In this document: positions 28,418 to 39,012 of the stretch, in pieces
Position numbering within the stretch: the stretch's first letter is position 1
Layout of the letters: the number at the start of each line of letters is the position of its first letter
Source of the DNA: Sporosarcina jiandibaonis
Lineage (GTDB): Bacteria; Bacillota; Bacilli; Bacillales_A; Planococcaceae
NCBI RefSeq assembly: GCF_013184495.1
Contig: NZ_JAAOIY010000001.1
Coordinates: forward strand, 434,001 to 498,000
Length of the DNA: 64,000 nt
Reading direction: 5' to 3'
Made by a program: the position numbers and the translations under genes
Notes under the pieces: model-generated
Database searches by the model: none
What the model saw: only the letters and a program-made list of their open reading frames with translations
Told to the model about the DNA's origin: nothing

Positions 28418-29748
28418 TATTTAACTTCCCCTTTCTCTTCTGATTCCCGAACAACTACACGAGAACCCTCAACCTTTACTATAATAACACTTTTTCCTCT
28501 ATCAATGTAACTTCCATTAGAAACGACATCAATTCTTTCACCATCCAGCTCAATCGTTCCCGCTGGCCTTAACGGTGTCGATGTCTTTGCAACACGGCCA
28601 ACTAATTCAGTTCGATTGACATTTGAAACATAACCGCTTTCAGTATCGGTTGCATCCATAAGGACTACTTTATTAAGCAGGTGCAATTTCTTCCCGAAAA
28701 ATTTGATAATAATCACCGTCCCTATTGTAGCAACGACAAGCGCAATTAATACGTAAATAGCCATATCCATTGGATTGCCACCTGCTAATATAATACTGCC
28801 GATAATTGCCGTTGCACCTAGAATACCCGCAATTCCACCGGCTATAAAAAATTCTGCGACAATGAGTCCGATTCCTACCACCAATAAAATAATCGACTCA
28901 TAACCCGCAAACCCTGCCACAAGATGACCATAGAAAAAGAGTAATAAAGAAACAATTCCCATCGTTCCCGGGACGCCAAATCCTGGTGAATACAGTTCTA
29001 CCACCAGACCAAGCCCCGCCAATGAAAGCAGTATCGGGATGACAACAGGATGAGTAATGAATCTTGCAATACTTTCCGATATCGTTTCTTTTGTTGTAAT
29101 TACTTCTGCATTTTCATAACCGATTTCTTTCAATAACTGATTAAATGAAGATACTGTTCCTTCACTATACTTTACTTCTTTCGCCTCATCTGCAGTAAGT
29201 GTTAATAATTTACCGACACCGGCGCGATATTTAGGCAGATCATATGAATCATCTACCATCGCCAACGCATATGAAGGATCACGACCTGAGGATTCAGCAG
29301 CATTTTTCATAGCTGCATGCCAAGCGCTTTGGGCTTTATCTTCCGCCGCATTCCCTGCAGAATCGATGACTGCTGCAGCTCCGATACGTGCTCGTGGCGC
29401 CATATAGATCTTATCTGCATGCAGAGCCAAGAATGCGCCGGCAGACAATGCTTTGTCATTGATATATGCAATTATTTCAATATCTGTTGAGTCGATGAGT
29501 TTTGCAATATCACCTGCAGCATCGACAAAACCGCCATTAGTATGAATTTCGAGAATAATTGCTTGTGCATTATCTGCTTCAGCTTCAGAAAATGATCTTT
29601 GTAAAAAAGCATGCAAACCATTTTCTACTGTTTTTTCAACTGGAACTTTATATACTTTTGCAGCATTGGCATTTGACTCCATGAATGGTAGCGTTATAGC
29701 CGTGGCAAAAATCATGAAGAGGAGCAATCTTCTAATTAATCTACTCAT
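28417..29748 (-). CDS. yqeZ: NfeD-like membrane serine protease (NfeD1b)
   Basis: A 443-residue protein with a signal peptide (residues 1-30), an external ClpP-like protease domain (about 35-215, with [14 protein letters not shown] and the catalytic-Ser region [20 protein letters not shown]), four or more membrane helices (about 230-350) and a C-terminal OB-fold NfeD domain (about 370-440, [14 protein letters not shown]). It pairs with the flotillin FloA. The yqeY gene, which separates yqeZ from rpsU in B. subtilis, is absent here. Confidence 0.9.
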   Translation of the reverse strand: MSRLIRRLLLFMIFATAITLPFMESNANAAKVYKVPVEKTVENGLHAFLQRSFSEAEADNAQAIILEIHTNGGFVDAAGDIAKLIDSTDIEIIAYINDKALSAGAFLALHADKIYMAPRARIGAAAVIDSAGNAAEDKAQSAWHAAMKNAAESSGRDPSYALAMVDDSYDLPKYRAGVGKLLTLTADEAKEVKYSEGTVSSFNQLLKEIGYENAEVITTKETISESIARFITHPVVIPILLSLAGLGLVVELYSPGFGVPGTMGIVSLLLFFYGHLVAGFAGYESIILLVVGIGLIVAEFFIAGGIAGILGATAIIGSIILAGGNPMDMAIYVLIALVVATIGTVIIIKFFGKKLHLLNKVVLMDATDTESGYVSNVNRTELVGRVAKTSTPLRPAGTIELDGERIDVVSNGSYIDRGKSVIIVKVEGSRVVVRESEEKGEVK

Positions 29749-29859
29749 TGTATACCTCCCCTCTATTCTTATAATTAATTATAGCTTTAATACGGATGAA
29801 AAGGCCAAAAGTTTCACTTTTCGTTAAAAATAATGATATAAGAAATATGCCTAGACAAA

Positions 29860-29891
29860 TAACCGGAAAACCCTTAGTGGATTTTCCGGTT
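29860..29891 (-). terminator. rpsU terminator
   Basis: ACCGGAAAACCC and GGATTTTCCGGT form a stem with a 5-base loop and a T-rich 3' side on the minus strand. It lies about 60 bases after rpsU. Confidence 0.8.
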
Positions 29892-29948
29892 TAGCATTCT
29901 AATCTCAAGATCAAATTAAAAACTTAATAGTAGAGACATACACAAATA

Positions 29949-30119
29949 TTAGCGACGCTTTCTTGCAGCCTCAGACTTTAATTTGCGTCTCACGCTTGGC
30001 TTTTCATAATACTCGCGTTTTCTTACTTCACGTATTTTTCCACTCTTGGAAACGTCACGTTTGAAACGTCTAAGAGCGTCTTCAAGCGATTCGTTTTTAC
30101 GAACGACAGTTTTTGACAT
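29949..30119 (-). CDS. rpsU: 30S ribosomal protein bS21
   Basis: A 56-residue, very basic protein of the small ribosomal subunit, with [20 protein letters not shown] at the N-terminus and [20 protein letters not shown] at the C-terminus. It helps mRNA selection at initiation. The ATG at 30119 is used; the 17 residues in front have no support and contain the purine-rich ribosome site. Confidence 0.96.
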   Translation of the reverse strand: MSKTVVRKNESLEDALRRFKRDVSKSGKIREVRKREYYEKPSVRRKLKSEAARKRR

Positions 30120-30292
30120 ATCTCTTGTCCCTCCCTCCGAACACACTTGGATAACACGGCCAAGTGCCATGTACCTAGATATTATACCTTATTATTTTAG
30201 AGTGGTCAATATTAATCTTTAAAACAATCACAAAACAATTCTTTGATGATTGTGTCCGAATTTCAACATCTTTAAATATTCTTCGCCGAGAG

Positions 30293-30964
30293 TCAATAAT
30301 CTGTTTCTGATTTTAACCCTCTCATAATTTGAACACCAGAGCTAGCACCTATTCTAGTTGCGCCCGCATTAATCATGGTTTGCATATCTTCGAAACTACG
30401 AACACCACCTGAAGCTTTAACGCCTGTAACAGGTCCTACTACCGCGCGCATTAATTTTACATCTTCCTCAGTTGCTCCGCCTGTAGAAAAACCAGTTGAA
30501 GTTTTCACAAAATCAGCGCCCGCTACGACAGCAAGTTCGCATGCTGTACGTTTTTCATTATCCGTTAATAAAGCTGTCTCAATGATTACTTTTACAAGCG
30601 CTTTTCCTTTTGCAGCTTCAACGACAGATGCAATATCTTGCTTAACTGTTTCATCATCGCCGTCACGTAATGCGCCGATATTAATAACCATATCAATTTC
30701 TGTCGCACCGTTTTCGATCGCACTTTTCGTTTCAAACGCTTTTACTTCTGATGTAGAAGCACCTAGCGGGAAACCGATGACCGTACATACTTTAACTGAT
30801 GATCCTTCAAGTGCGGCAGCAGCTGTTTTAACCCAGGTCGGATTGATACAAACTGAAGCAAATGAATACATTTTAGCTTCCTCGCAAAGTTCCAATATCT
30901 CATCCTTTTTTGCATCTGCTTTAAGTAAAGTGTGATCGATAAATTTGGCATAATCTTTATTCAT
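30293..30964 (-). CDS. deoC: Deoxyribose-phosphate aldolase
   Basis: A 223-residue class I aldolase that splits 2-deoxyribose 5-phosphate into glyceraldehyde 3-phosphate and acetaldehyde in nucleoside salvage. [10 protein letters not shown] near residue 8, [10 protein letters not shown] with a catalytic-site Lys, and the Schiff-base Lys in [10 protein letters not shown]; then VKASGGVR and [13 protein letters not shown] at 30964 is 7 bases after AGGAGG. It is transcribed alone, between terminators or gaps. Confidence 0.95.
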   Translation of the reverse strand: MNKDYAKFIDHTLLKADAKKDEILELCEEAKMYSFASVCINPTWVKTAAAALEGSSVKVCTVIGFPLGASTSEVKAFETKSAIENGATEIDMVINIGALRDGDDETVKQDIASVVEAAKGKALVKVIIETALLTDNEKRTACELAVVAGADFVKTSTGFSTGGATEEDVKLMRAVVGPVTGVKASGGVRSFEDMQTMINAGATRIGASSGVQIMRGLKSETDY

Positions 30965-31006
30965 ATGATTTCCTCCTATAATTAGGCTGTGCATTTACAA
31001 GTAAAA

Positions 31007-31035
31007 AGCTGTACTCTCCAGAAGTTGAGTACAGC
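31007..31035 (-). terminator. Terminator after mtaB
   Basis: GCTGTACTC and GAGTACAGC (9-bp stem) with a T run after it on the minus strand. It closes the heat-shock operon tail (dnaJ-prmA-rsmE-mtaB). Confidence 0.85.
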
Positions 31036-31047
31036 AATCTAGCCTGA

Positions 31048-32388
31048 TTAAACAATTGCTTCTTGTTCTTCCATAATTCGAACGTACTGCCCCTCATTAT
31101 AAGGGTAACCAGCTTTAGTAAGTTTTACACGAACAATCTTGCCAATCATTGATTCATCTGCCGGAAATGCAACTTTTAAATAATTATCCGAATAGCCTTC
31201 ATACAGGCCGCTATCGGGATTTAATTTATATTTTTCTTCCGGAATAACTTCTACTACTTCACCTTCAAAAGATGATGCGTATTGCTTTGCAAGTTGGTCA
31301 TTCAATTCGATTAAACGGTGAACACGTTCATTTTTAACATCTTCGTCAATTTGATCAGTCATGCGCGCTGCAGGTGTGCCTGTTCGCATTGAATATGGAA
31401 AGACATGAAGTTCAGAAAATTGTTGGTCTCGAATAAAGTTATACGTTTCCATAAATTCTTCTTCTGTTTCACCAGGAAATCCAACGATAACATCCGAAGT
31501 AATTGCAAGATGCGGTAATGCTTCGCGAAGTCGATCAAGACGTTCAGCAAAAAATTCCATCGTGTACTTTCTACGCATCCGCTTTAAAACAGTGTTGGAA
31601 CCCGATTGTATCGGAATATGTAGGTGACGAACGATGATTGACGAATTATTTAAGACTTCGATAACTTCATCGGTCAATTGACTCGCTTCGATGGAGCTGA
31701 TACGTAGACGTTTCAATCCTTTTACTTGCGATTCAAGGTCTCGCAATAATGCAGCTAAATTATAGTCTTTCAAGTCTTCACCGTATCCGCCGGTGTGGAT
31801 TCCAGTCAAAACGATTTCAAGATAGCCGGCATCGACCAATTGCTGCGCTTGACGAATTACTTCTTGCGGATTTCGAGATCTCATTAAACCGCGTGCCCAT
31901 GGAATAATGCAAAACGTGCAGAAGTTATTGCAACCTTCTTGGATTTTCAGAGATGCACGTGTGCGGTCTGTAAAGGCCGGGACATCTAGTTCTTCATAAA
32001 TACGGTTTTTCATAATATTGCGAACAGCATTTATCGGTTGACGTTCTGCCCGATATTCAGCAATGAGACCTAATAATTTAGAGCGATCTTGCGTTCCCAC
32101 GACAATATCAACGCCAGGAATCGCCATTATTTCTGCCGGCGATGTTTGCGCATAACATCCCGTCACACAAATAACCGCATCGGGATTATTTCGTATTGCC
32201 CTTCTAATTACTTGTCTGCTTTTTTTATCGCCTGTGTTCGTAACTGTACATGTGTTAATCACATAAACGTCGGAGTTTTTATTGAAATCCTCACGATCGT
32301 AGCCTGCATCTTTAAAAAGTTGCCAGATTGCTTCTGTTTCATAATGGTTTACCTTACAACCTAAGGTATGAAATGCTACTGTTGACAA
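31048..32388 (-). CDS. mtaB: tRNA (t6A37) methylthiotransferase MtaB
   Basis: A 446-residue radical-SAM enzyme that converts t6A37 to ms2t6A37 in tRNAs reading ANN codons. N-terminal UPF0004 domain with TLGCKVNHYE, INTCTVTN and CVTGCYAQ (three cluster Cys), radical-SAM motif CNNFCTFCIIP near residue 153, and a C-terminal TRAM domain (about 375-440). Starts at TTG after GAGGTGA. Follows rsmE by 15 bases, as yqeV does in B. subtilis. Confidence 0.94.
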   Translation of the reverse strand: MSTVAFHTLGCKVNHYETEAIWQLFKDAGYDREDFNKNSDVYVINTCTVTNTGDKKSRQVIRRAIRNNPDAVICVTGCYAQTSPAEIMAIPGVDIVVGTQDRSKLLGLIAEYRAERQPINAVRNIMKNRIYEELDVPAFTDRTRASLKIQEGCNNFCTFCIIPWARGLMRSRNPQEVIRQAQQLVDAGYLEIVLTGIHTGGYGEDLKDYNLAALLRDLESQVKGLKRLRISSIEASQLTDEVIEVLNNSSIIVRHLHIPIQSGSNTVLKRMRRKYTMEFFAERLDRLREALPHLAITSDVIVGFPGETEEEFMETYNFIRDQQFSELHVFPYSMRTGTPAARMTDQIDEDVKNERVHRLIELNDQLAKQYASSFEGEVVEVIPEEKYKLNPDSGLYEGYSDNYLKVAFPADESMIGKIVRVKLTKAGYPYNEGQYVRIMEEQEAIV

Positions 32389-32403
32389 GGTAGCTCACCT
32401 CTT

Positions 32404-33153
32404 TCATTCAAATTCATAAGAAATAGCCGATAAAAAATACAATGGGGCTGTTTCAGTACGTAAAATTCGGGGCCCGAGTGCAACTGGAAGAAAACCCGCA
32501 GATTGTAATTCCGTCGCTTCATTTCGAGATATACCACCTTCTGGTCCGAAAACTACAAGTACCTTTTGTTTCTTATGCATGCTTTTAACTCGGTCGCGGA
32601 TTCTATGTGGTTCTGCACTTCTTGCATCCTCTTCATCCGCGAATAATAAGACATCGTAATCACTTGATCTTGCGATGACTTGTCGCAGCGTCTCGGGATT
32701 TCCAATTTTAGGAATGATTGTTCGATGACATTGTTCTGCTGCTTGCTTCGCGATTTTTTGCAGCCGTTCAATTTTCTTGCCGCCTTTTTTATCATCCCAT
32801 TTTACTATAGATCGCTCTGCTTTAAAAGGAATCATAGCAAATAAACCTAACTCTGTTCCTTTTTGAACGATTAAATCATGTTTATCGCCTTTTGCTAACC
32901 CACATGCAATCGTAACCATTACTGGCATCTCATTTTTTGAAAGCTCTGATCCGTTCATTTGAATAACAACACGATCTGGATCTATTTGTGTAATTACAGC
33001 GGGGTAGGCTTCCCCATCCGATACCGCGATAATTTTATCCTGAATGCCCATACGCATGACAAGAACAATATGCTTACGATCTTCACCAAATATCTCCGCT
33101 TTTCCGTTTTCATCAAATGGTTTATCAAGAAAGTAGCGTTGCAAATTTATCAC
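32404..33153 (-). CDS. rsmE: 16S rRNA (uracil(1498)-N(3))-methyltransferase
   Basis: A 249-residue SPOUT-class enzyme that methylates U1498 of 16S rRNA. The knot region shows VVFGPEGGISRNE and ALGPRILRTETAPLYFLS near the C-terminus, with an N-terminal PUA-like part. GTG start; its first 4 bases overlap the end of prmA. Confidence 0.94.
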   Translation of the reverse strand: MINLQRYFLDKPFDENGKAEIFGEDRKHIVLVMRMGIQDKIIAVSDGEAYPAVITQIDPDRVVIQMNGSELSKNEMPVMVTIACGLAKGDKHDLIVQKGTELGLFAMIPFKAERSIVKWDDKKGGKKIERLQKIAKQAAEQCHRTIIPKIGNPETLRQVIARSSDYDVLLFADEEDARSAEPHRIRDRVKSMHKKQKVLVVFGPEGGISRNEATELQSAGFLPVALGPRILRTETAPLYFLSAISYEFE

Positions 33154-34094
33154 GCACCCTTTTTCTTGGCAATAAGTGCGACCCAGTCTTCCATGAAGAC
33201 TGATTCAATAATTTCGAAACCTTTATTTGTCAAATCATTTTTTACTTCGTCTCGTTTTTCTCCAATAATTCCAGAAACAATAAATAAACCATCATCTGGC
33301 AATATTGAGGCTGCATCTGCTGAAAAAGACATAATGACATCCGCTAAAATATTTGCAACAATTAGATCCGGTTTAATGTCGATTGTTTCCAAAAGGTTAC
33401 CATGTGTTACCTCGACTACGTCATCAACTTTGTTCAGCTCGACATTTTCTTTTGCAGCCTTAACCGCGATATGATCCAAATCGAGCGCTTCGACTTTTTT
33501 TGCTCCAAGCATCGCTGAGGCAATTGATAGCACGCCCGAACCGGTTCCCACATCAATTACGATGTCATCTTGTTCAATATATTTTTCTAATGCTTGTATA
33601 CACAAAACGGTCGTCGGGTGTGTTCCCGTTCCAAAAGCCATACCCGGATCAAGTTCGATGATTAATTCGTCCGAAGCTACTGGTTCATATTCTTCCCATG
33701 TTGGAACAATTGTAAAACGGCCAGAAATTTTCACAGGATGATAATATTTTTTCCAAGCTGTTGCCCAGTCTTCATCGTCAACAACAGATGTTTTGATTTC
33801 ATTTCGGCCAACATCAAGCCCGAAACCTGGAAGTTCAGCAATAGATTGTTCGATTTCACTCATCGTTTCAATTAAAAAGCTATTAACAGGCAAATACGCT
33901 TTTACAATGACACCTTCTGAAGGGTAATCATTCTTATCAAGTTCATAGATTTCACCAAATTGATCTTCCCGAATTCGATCCGGTTCTTCTGAATCCTCGA
34001 TGATTACTCCGCTTGCTCCTGCCTCATGTAGAATATTTGCTACAGATTCTGTTGCTTCATGCGTTGTATGAACCGCTATTTCTGACCATTTCAA
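33150..34094 (-). CDS. prmA: Ribosomal protein L11 methyltransferase
   Basis: A 314-residue SAM-dependent enzyme that trimethylates ribosomal protein uL11. N-terminal substrate-recognition domain (about 1-110), then DPGMAFGTGTHPTT, the SAM motif IDVGTGSGVLSIASAMLG and the catalytic-type motif VANILADVI. Sits between dnaJ and rsmE, the standard Bacillales order. Confidence 0.95.
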   Translation of the reverse strand: MKWSEIAVHTTHEATESVANILHEAGASGVIIEDSEEPDRIREDQFGEIYELDKNDYPSEGVIVKAYLPVNSFLIETMSEIEQSIAELPGFGLDVGRNEIKTSVVDDEDWATAWKKYYHPVKISGRFTIVPTWEEYEPVASDELIIELDPGMAFGTGTHPTTVLCIQALEKYIEQDDIVIDVGTGSGVLSIASAMLGAKKVEALDLDHIAVKAAKENVELNKVDDVVEVTHGNLLETIDIKPDLIVANILADVIMSFSADAASILPDDGLFIVSGIIGEKRDEVKNDLTNKGFEIIESVFMEDWVALIAKKKGA

Positions 34095-34109
34095 ATTGTT
34101 TCCTCTCCT

Positions 34110-35228
34110 TTATTCACCTTTAATTGTACGTTTGATTTTATCGAAGAGTGAACTAGAATATTCTTCTGGACTATCACCGCTAATTGCAGCGAATTCACGC
34201 ATTAACTCTTTTTGCTTTTCAGTCATTTTTTTAGGTGTAATAACTTTTACGACGACATGTTGATCACCAATGCCACGGCCATGAACATTTTTAACGCCTT
34301 TGCCTCTTAGTCTGAATCTAGTCCCAGTTTGCGTTCCAGCAGGAATTTTCAGGTTAACATCGCCTTGTACTGTCGGCACTTTAATTTCATCACCGAGTGC
34401 GGCTTGTGGATAAGATAGTGCCAATTCTAAATATATATCATCTTCTTCACGAATAAATCTCTCATGCGGCGTCACGCGGAAAACAATGTATAAATCACCA
34501 GTGGGCCCGCCGTTATGACCCGGTTCGCCTTGTCCTGAAACTCGCAATTGTTGACCATCATCGACACCTTCAGGGATCGATACTTTTATCTTTTTCATTT
34601 TCTTCACTGTGCCCGAACCGCGACATGTTGAACATTTTTCCGGGATGATTTTCCCTGTTCCTTCACAGTGATGACAAGTTCGACGATTTACCATTCTACC
34701 AAGTGGCGTATCTTGGGTTATGCTAATTTCACCAGTTCCACTACAATGCGCACAGGTTTTTGCAGAAGTCCCTTTTTTGGCCCCTGATCCCTTACAAGTT
34801 CCGCATGTTTCTTCTTTAGGTATTTCAATTTCAGTTTCTTTACCGAATACAGCATCCATAAAATCAATGGTCATCGTGTATTGCAAGTCGTTACCTTTTC
34901 GCGGTGCATTTGGATCGCGTCGGCGCGTGTTGCCTCCGAAAAACGAGCTGAATATATCTTCGAACCCGAAACCGTCTCCGCCAAATCCGCCTCCACCGAA
35001 TCCTTGATTCGGACCTGCATGGCCAAATTGATCATAATTCGCTTTTTTCGTATCGTCACTTAAGACTTCATATGCTTCTGTTGCTTCTTTGAACTTTTCT
35101 TCCGCATCCGCTGCTTTATTAAGATCTGGGTGATACTTTTTTGATAATCTTCTATACGCTCGTCTGATTTCATCTTTTGACGCTGATTTCGACACACCGA
35201 GCACTTCATAATAATCTCTCTTACTCAT
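34110..35228 (-). CDS. dnaJ: Chaperone protein DnaJ
   Basis: A type I Hsp40 co-chaperone of DnaK, about 372 residues. J domain with HPD ([14 protein letters not shown], about 33), Gly/Phe-rich linker, four CxxCxGxG zinc repeats ([32 protein letters not shown]), then the C-terminal substrate-binding domains. Two ATGs are adjacent; the second (MSKRDYYEV) is given. A terminator separates it from dnaK, so it may have partly independent transcription. Confidence 0.97.
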   Translation of the reverse strand: MSKRDYYEVLGVSKSASKDEIRRAYRRLSKKYHPDLNKAADAEEKFKEATEAYEVLSDDTKKANYDQFGHAGPNQGFGGGGFGGDGFGFEDIFSSFFGGNTRRRDPNAPRKGNDLQYTMTIDFMDAVFGKETEIEIPKEETCGTCKGSGAKKGTSAKTCAHCSGTGEISITQDTPLGRMVNRRTCHHCEGTGKIIPEKCSTCRGSGTVKKMKKIKVSIPEGVDDGQQLRVSGQGEPGHNGGPTGDLYIVFRVTPHERFIREEDDIYLELALSYPQAALGDEIKVPTVQGDVNLKIPAGTQTGTRFRLRGKGVKNVHGRGIGDQHVVVKVITPKKMTEKQKELMREFAAISGDSPEEYSSSLFDKIKRTIKGE

Positions 35229-35345
35229 CATTTCACTCTCCCAAAAACATTTACCTATTGCTATGTTTTATTGTAACATGCTTTGAATTTGTACGTAGGT
35301 CTCTCGTAGACACGAAATTTTTAAATAATAACAGACAAAAATTGA

Positions 35346-35380
35346 AAAAGTCAAAGCCGGAATATCGGACTTTGACTTTT
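35346..35380 (-). terminator. Terminator between dnaK and dnaJ
   Basis: AAAAGTCAAAG and CTTTGACTTTT form an 11-bp stem closing a short CCGG..CGG loop. It lies between the dnaK stop and the dnaJ start, and can cut or attenuate read-through from the CIRCE promoter. Confidence 0.8.
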
Positions 35381-35398
35381 CCGTCAACTAATTATTAA

Positions 35399-37228
35399 TT
35401 ATTTTTTCTCATCTTCTACTTCTTCGAAATCTGCATCAACGATATCGTCTCCAGCTTCGCCGGCACCTTCAGCGCCCTGAGCCGCTTCCGCTTCCGCAGC
35501 TGCTTGTTCATATAATTTCATTGTTAGTTTTTGAACGATTTCTTCGAGTGCTGTTTTCTTAGTACTTACTTCTTCAAAGTTATTTGCTTCCAATGCTGAT
35601 TTCAACTCTGCTGAAGCATCTTCGATTTCCTTAGCTTCTTCTTCAGAAACTTTGTCTCCAAGATCTTTCACAGTTTTTTCAGCTTGGAAAATCAGCTGAT
35701 CCGCTTCGTTTCTCAAGTCCGCTTCTTCTTTACGCTTTTTATCCGCTTCCGCATTTTCTTCAGCTTCTTTGATCATGCGCTCAATATCTTCATCTGAAAG
35801 TGATGAGCTTGCTTGAATTGTAATGTTTTGTTCTTTTTGTGTTCCAAGATCTTTCGCTTTAACGTTAACGATACCGTTTTTATCGATATCGAATGTTACT
35901 TCGATTTGTGGAACACCGCGCGGTGCTGGTGGAATGTCCGTTAATTGGAAACGACCAAGCGTTTTGTTGTCAGCAGCCATTGCGCGCTCACCTTGCAGTA
36001 CATGAATATCAACAGCTGGTTGGTTATCTGCTGCAGTCGAGAATACTTCAGATTTACTTGTCGGAATCGTCGTGTTGCGCTCAATCAGCTTCGTGAACAC
36101 GTTGCCCATTGTTTCAATACCAAGTGAAAGTGGCGTTACGTCTAGTAGAACAACATCAGTTACGTCACCGCTTAGGATTGAACCTTGAACTGCAGCACCC
36201 ATTGCGACAACTTCATCCGGATTAACCCCTCTATATGCTTCTTTCCCTGTTTCTTTTTGAATCGCTTCTTGTACAGCTGGAATACGAGTTGATCCACCTA
36301 CAAGAATTACACGGTCGATTTCAGATGCAGAGAGACCTGCGTCTTTCATTGCTTGACGTGTTGGAACCATTGAACGCTCTACTAGATGACTTGTTAACTC
36401 GTCAAATTTCGCACGTGATAGCGTAACTTCTAAGTGTAATGGACCCGCTTCTCCAGCTGTTATAAATGGCAATGAAATCTGAGCAGATGTTACACCTGAA
36501 AGATCTTTCTTCGCTTTTTCAGCGCCGTCTTTCAAACGTTGCATCGCCATTTTATCTTGGGATAGATCAATTCCATTTTCTTTACGGAATTCCTGAACAA
36601 GGTAATCAATGATTACATCGTCGAAATCGTCTCCGCCAAGTTTGTTATCTCCCGCTGTTGACAATACTTGGAATACACCGTCTCCAAGTTCAAGAATGGA
36701 AACATCAAATGTTCCGCCGCCCAGGTCATAAACAAGAATTGTTTGATCTTCCTCAGTTTTATCTAGTCCATAAGCAAGTGCTGCTGCAGTCGGCTCGTTA
36801 ATGATACGTTCGACTTCTAGCCCTGCGATTTTACCTGCATCTTGTGTAGCTTGTCGTTGTGCGTCGCTAAAGTAAGCTGGAACTGTAATAACAGCTTTTG
36901 TAACTTTCTCTCCGAGATATTCTTCTGCGTATCCTTTCATGTATTGAAGAATCATAGCAGAAACTTCTTGTGGCGTATATTCAGTATCTTCAACTTTAAC
37001 TTTGTAATCTGATCCCATATGACGTTTCACAGACATAATTGTGTTAGGATTTGTGATTGCCTGACGTTTTGCAACCTCTCCAACTTGTCTTTCACCATTT
37101 TTAAATGAAACAACTGAAGGAGTCGTGCGGTTACCTTCAGGATTTGGAATTACTTTTGGTTCTCCGCCTTCATATACTGCAACTACTGAGTTTGTTGTTC
37201 CTAAGTCAATACCGATAATTTTACTCAT
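35399..37228 (-). CDS. dnaK: Chaperone protein DnaK (Hsp70)
   Basis: A 609-residue Hsp70. Nucleotide-binding domain with [14 protein letters not shown], the Gly-rich [10 protein letters not shown] and [11 protein letters not shown]; interdomain linker [18 protein letters not shown]; substrate-binding domain; and the acidic tail ending [17 protein letters not shown]. The start is the second of two ATGs that follow AGGAGG. Third gene of the hrcA-grpE-dnaK operon. Confidence 0.98.
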   Translation of the reverse strand: MSKIIGIDLGTTNSVVAVYEGGEPKVIPNPEGNRTTPSVVSFKNGERQVGEVAKRQAITNPNTIMSVKRHMGSDYKVKVEDTEYTPQEVSAMILQYMKGYAEEYLGEKVTKAVITVPAYFSDAQRQATQDAGKIAGLEVERIINEPTAAALAYGLDKTEEDQTILVYDLGGGTFDVSILELGDGVFQVLSTAGDNKLGGDDFDDVIIDYLVQEFRKENGIDLSQDKMAMQRLKDGAEKAKKDLSGVTSAQISLPFITAGEAGPLHLEVTLSRAKFDELTSHLVERSMVPTRQAMKDAGLSASEIDRVILVGGSTRIPAVQEAIQKETGKEAYRGVNPDEVVAMGAAVQGSILSGDVTDVVLLDVTPLSLGIETMGNVFTKLIERNTTIPTSKSEVFSTAADNQPAVDIHVLQGERAMAADNKTLGRFQLTDIPPAPRGVPQIEVTFDIDKNGIVNVKAKDLGTQKEQNITIQASSSLSDEDIERMIKEAEENAEADKKRKEEADLRNEADQLIFQAEKTVKDLGDKVSEEEAKEIEDASAELKSALEANNFEEVSTKKTALEEIVQKLTMKLYEQAAAEAEAAQGAEGAGEAGDDIVDADFEEVEDEKK

Positions 37229-37269
37229 CATCAATTTCCTCCTAAAAAAATCACATTATTTATAGTTGG

Positions 37270-37857
37270 TTATTCATTAACTTTAACCATTGACGGTCTA
37301 AGCACTCGATCTTTTAGTATATAGCCTTTTTGCAGTTCTTCAAGAACGATGCCCGACGGTTTGTCTTCATCATTACCCGTCATAATCGCTTGATGATAGT
37401 TCGGATCGAATTCCTTATCTAGTGCTGCGATTTCGACTAACCCTTCTGATTTTAAAGCGTCGACGAGTGACCGATAAATCATATCCATCCCTTCCATCAT
37501 CGAACGTGCTTCGTCCGATTTTGCTTCTACAGCGATTGCACGCGAGAAATTGTCAAGGACGGGTATCAAATTGGTTAAAACATTTTGTGATTGATATTTT
37601 CGAAGCGCTTCTTTATCTAGAGTTGCTCTTCGTTTGTAGTTGTCATAATCAGCAAGCAATCGAAGATATTTGTTTTTTTCCTCTTCGATTTGCTCTTTTA
37701 ATTGTTCAATTTCATCTGGTTCAACTTCCAGTATTTCAACCTCTTCATTTTCATTTACAACTTCAACATCATTTTCATTCTCATCAATTGCTTCTTTATT
37801 GTTTTCGTCTTGTTCTGTAACGAGAACATCGTCAAATTCTTCTTCATTATTTTTCAT
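37270..37857 (-). CDS. grpE: Nucleotide exchange factor GrpE
   Basis: A 195-residue DnaK cofactor. Long acidic N-terminus (about 1-50), a coiled coil (EQLKEQIEEEKNKYLRLLAD), then the beta domain with VLEELQKGYILKDRVLRPSMV. The ATG at 37857 lies 10 bases after AAGGAGGG and overlaps the end of hrcA by 11 bases; the longer frame is not used. Confidence 0.95.
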   Translation of the reverse strand: MKNNEEEFDDVLVTEQDENNKEAIDENENDVEVVNENEEVEILEVEPDEIEQLKEQIEEEKNKYLRLLADYDNYKRRATLDKEALRKYQSQNVLTNLIPVLDNFSRAIAVEAKSDEARSMMEGMDMIYRSLVDALKSEGLVEIAALDKEFDPNYHQAIMTGNDEDKPSGIVLEELQKGYILKDRVLRPSMVKVNE

Positions 37858-38917
37858 TGTTGCTTTTCCCTCCTTGCTCTGCTGTTCCACCGCCGATTGT
37901 TAATCTCGCTAATTCCCGCGATAAATCACTACTCAGCAGATCAAGCAGTGTAATCACTCGTCCATAATCCATACGAGTCGGACCAACGATCGCGATCGAT
38001 CCTTTCATGATTTCTCCCGCCGAATATGTTGCCGTAATCACACTGAAATCCTCCATCGCATCATGGTTGTTCTCTGAACCGATTCTGACGGCAATCCCTG
38101 TTCGAACGTCATTAAAAAATGTCGTTGCAGGTGCTCCCTTTTCAATCAGATCCAAAAACATTTTCATTTTATGGACATCATTGAATTCAGGCTGTGTCAA
38201 CATATTCATTTTTCCACCGAAATACAAACGTTCTTCAGGTGCAATTGCAATTGCTTCTTGAAACGAAGCGTATAGTTCTCCCGCTTTATCGATATGGCGT
38301 TCAAGAATCATTTTCGTTTCCTGAACGAGTGTTCTTTGAAGATCAACAAGCGGGGTCCCTATTAAACGCTCATTTAATATATTGACCATTTTTTCAATAT
38401 CAGAAGCCGTATACCCTTTTGGTACATGAAATAAACGATTTTCAACATGACCATTGTCAGTCACTATAATAGCGACTGCAGTATCTTTGTCAAGCGGAAC
38501 AATCGAAAATCGTTTTACGACATGCATGGACGAATCCGGACCAAGTAGTATCGATGTGTAGTTCGTTAAATCGGATAGTATCGTTGCCGATTTTCTTATC
38601 AATTCTTCTGTTTCCATTATTTTCTCTTGAAAAATAGAACGAAGTTGATCGCTATCTTCAGGGTTCAATTTTTCCTCTTTTAAAAGATGATCGACATAAA
38701 ATCGATATCCTTTCTCAGATGGAACTCGGCCTGAAGATGTATGCGTTTTTTCAAGATAACCCATTTCTTCGAGATCGGCCATATCATTGCGAATTGTAGC
38801 CGAACTGAAAGGTGCTTCAGGCTTCTTTGAAAGTTGTCGGGATCCGACGGGTTGTGCGGATTTAATGAAATCGTCGACCGTCAGTCGTAAAATGAGTAAC
38901 TGTCTGTTTGTCAACAT
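37847..38917 (-). CDS. hrcA: Heat-inducible transcription repressor HrcA
   Basis: A 356-residue repressor that binds CIRCE with help from GroEL. N-terminal winged helix (LTNRQLLILRLTVDDFIKSA; SSATIRNDMADLEEMGYLEK) and a GAF-like middle (residues about 100-330). The ATG at 38917 is preferred because the ATG at 38923 is too close to AGGAG. It is the first gene of the operon it controls. Confidence 0.95.
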   Translation of the reverse strand: MLTNRQLLILRLTVDDFIKSAQPVGSRQLSKKPEAPFSSATIRNDMADLEEMGYLEKTHTSSGRVPSEKGYRFYVDHLLKEEKLNPEDSDQLRSIFQEKIMETEELIRKSATILSDLTNYTSILLGPDSSMHVVKRFSIVPLDKDTAVAIIVTDNGHVENRLFHVPKGYTASDIEKMVNILNERLIGTPLVDLQRTLVQETKMILERHIDKAGELYASFQEAIAIAPEERLYFGGKMNMLTQPEFNDVHKMKMFLDLIEKGAPATTFFNDVRTGIAVRIGSENNHDAMEDFSVITATYSAGEIMKGSIAIVGPTRMDYGRVITLLDLLSSDLSRELARLTIGGGTAEQGGKSNNEK

Positions 38918-38931
38918 GATCATCACTCCTG

Positions 38932-38997
38932 TTAGCACTCTTTAAGACCGAGTGCTAATACTAATCATAATTTATCAAATGGGATGGTAGCTGTCAA
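38932..38997 (-). promoter_or_regulatory. hrcA operon promoter with CIRCE element
   Basis: A perfect CIRCE: TTAGCACTC (38932-38940), nine bases, GAGTGCTAA (38950-38958). Upstream on the minus strand is a -35 TTGACA (38992-38997), a 17-base spacer and a -10-like TAAATT (38969-38974). HrcA bound to CIRCE blocks the hrcA-grpE-dnaK transcript. Confidence 0.95.
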
Positions 38998-39012
38998 CGA
39001 TTTGACTCGGAC

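Noticed and set aside
30375..30935. 186-residue open frame opposite deoC
   Set aside because: It is the mirror of a clear deoC gene, with Ser/Thr/Ala-rich composition typical of antisense frames and no ribosome site.
37422..37820. 132-residue open frame opposite grpE
   Set aside because: Antisense shadow of the acidic and helical grpE codons.
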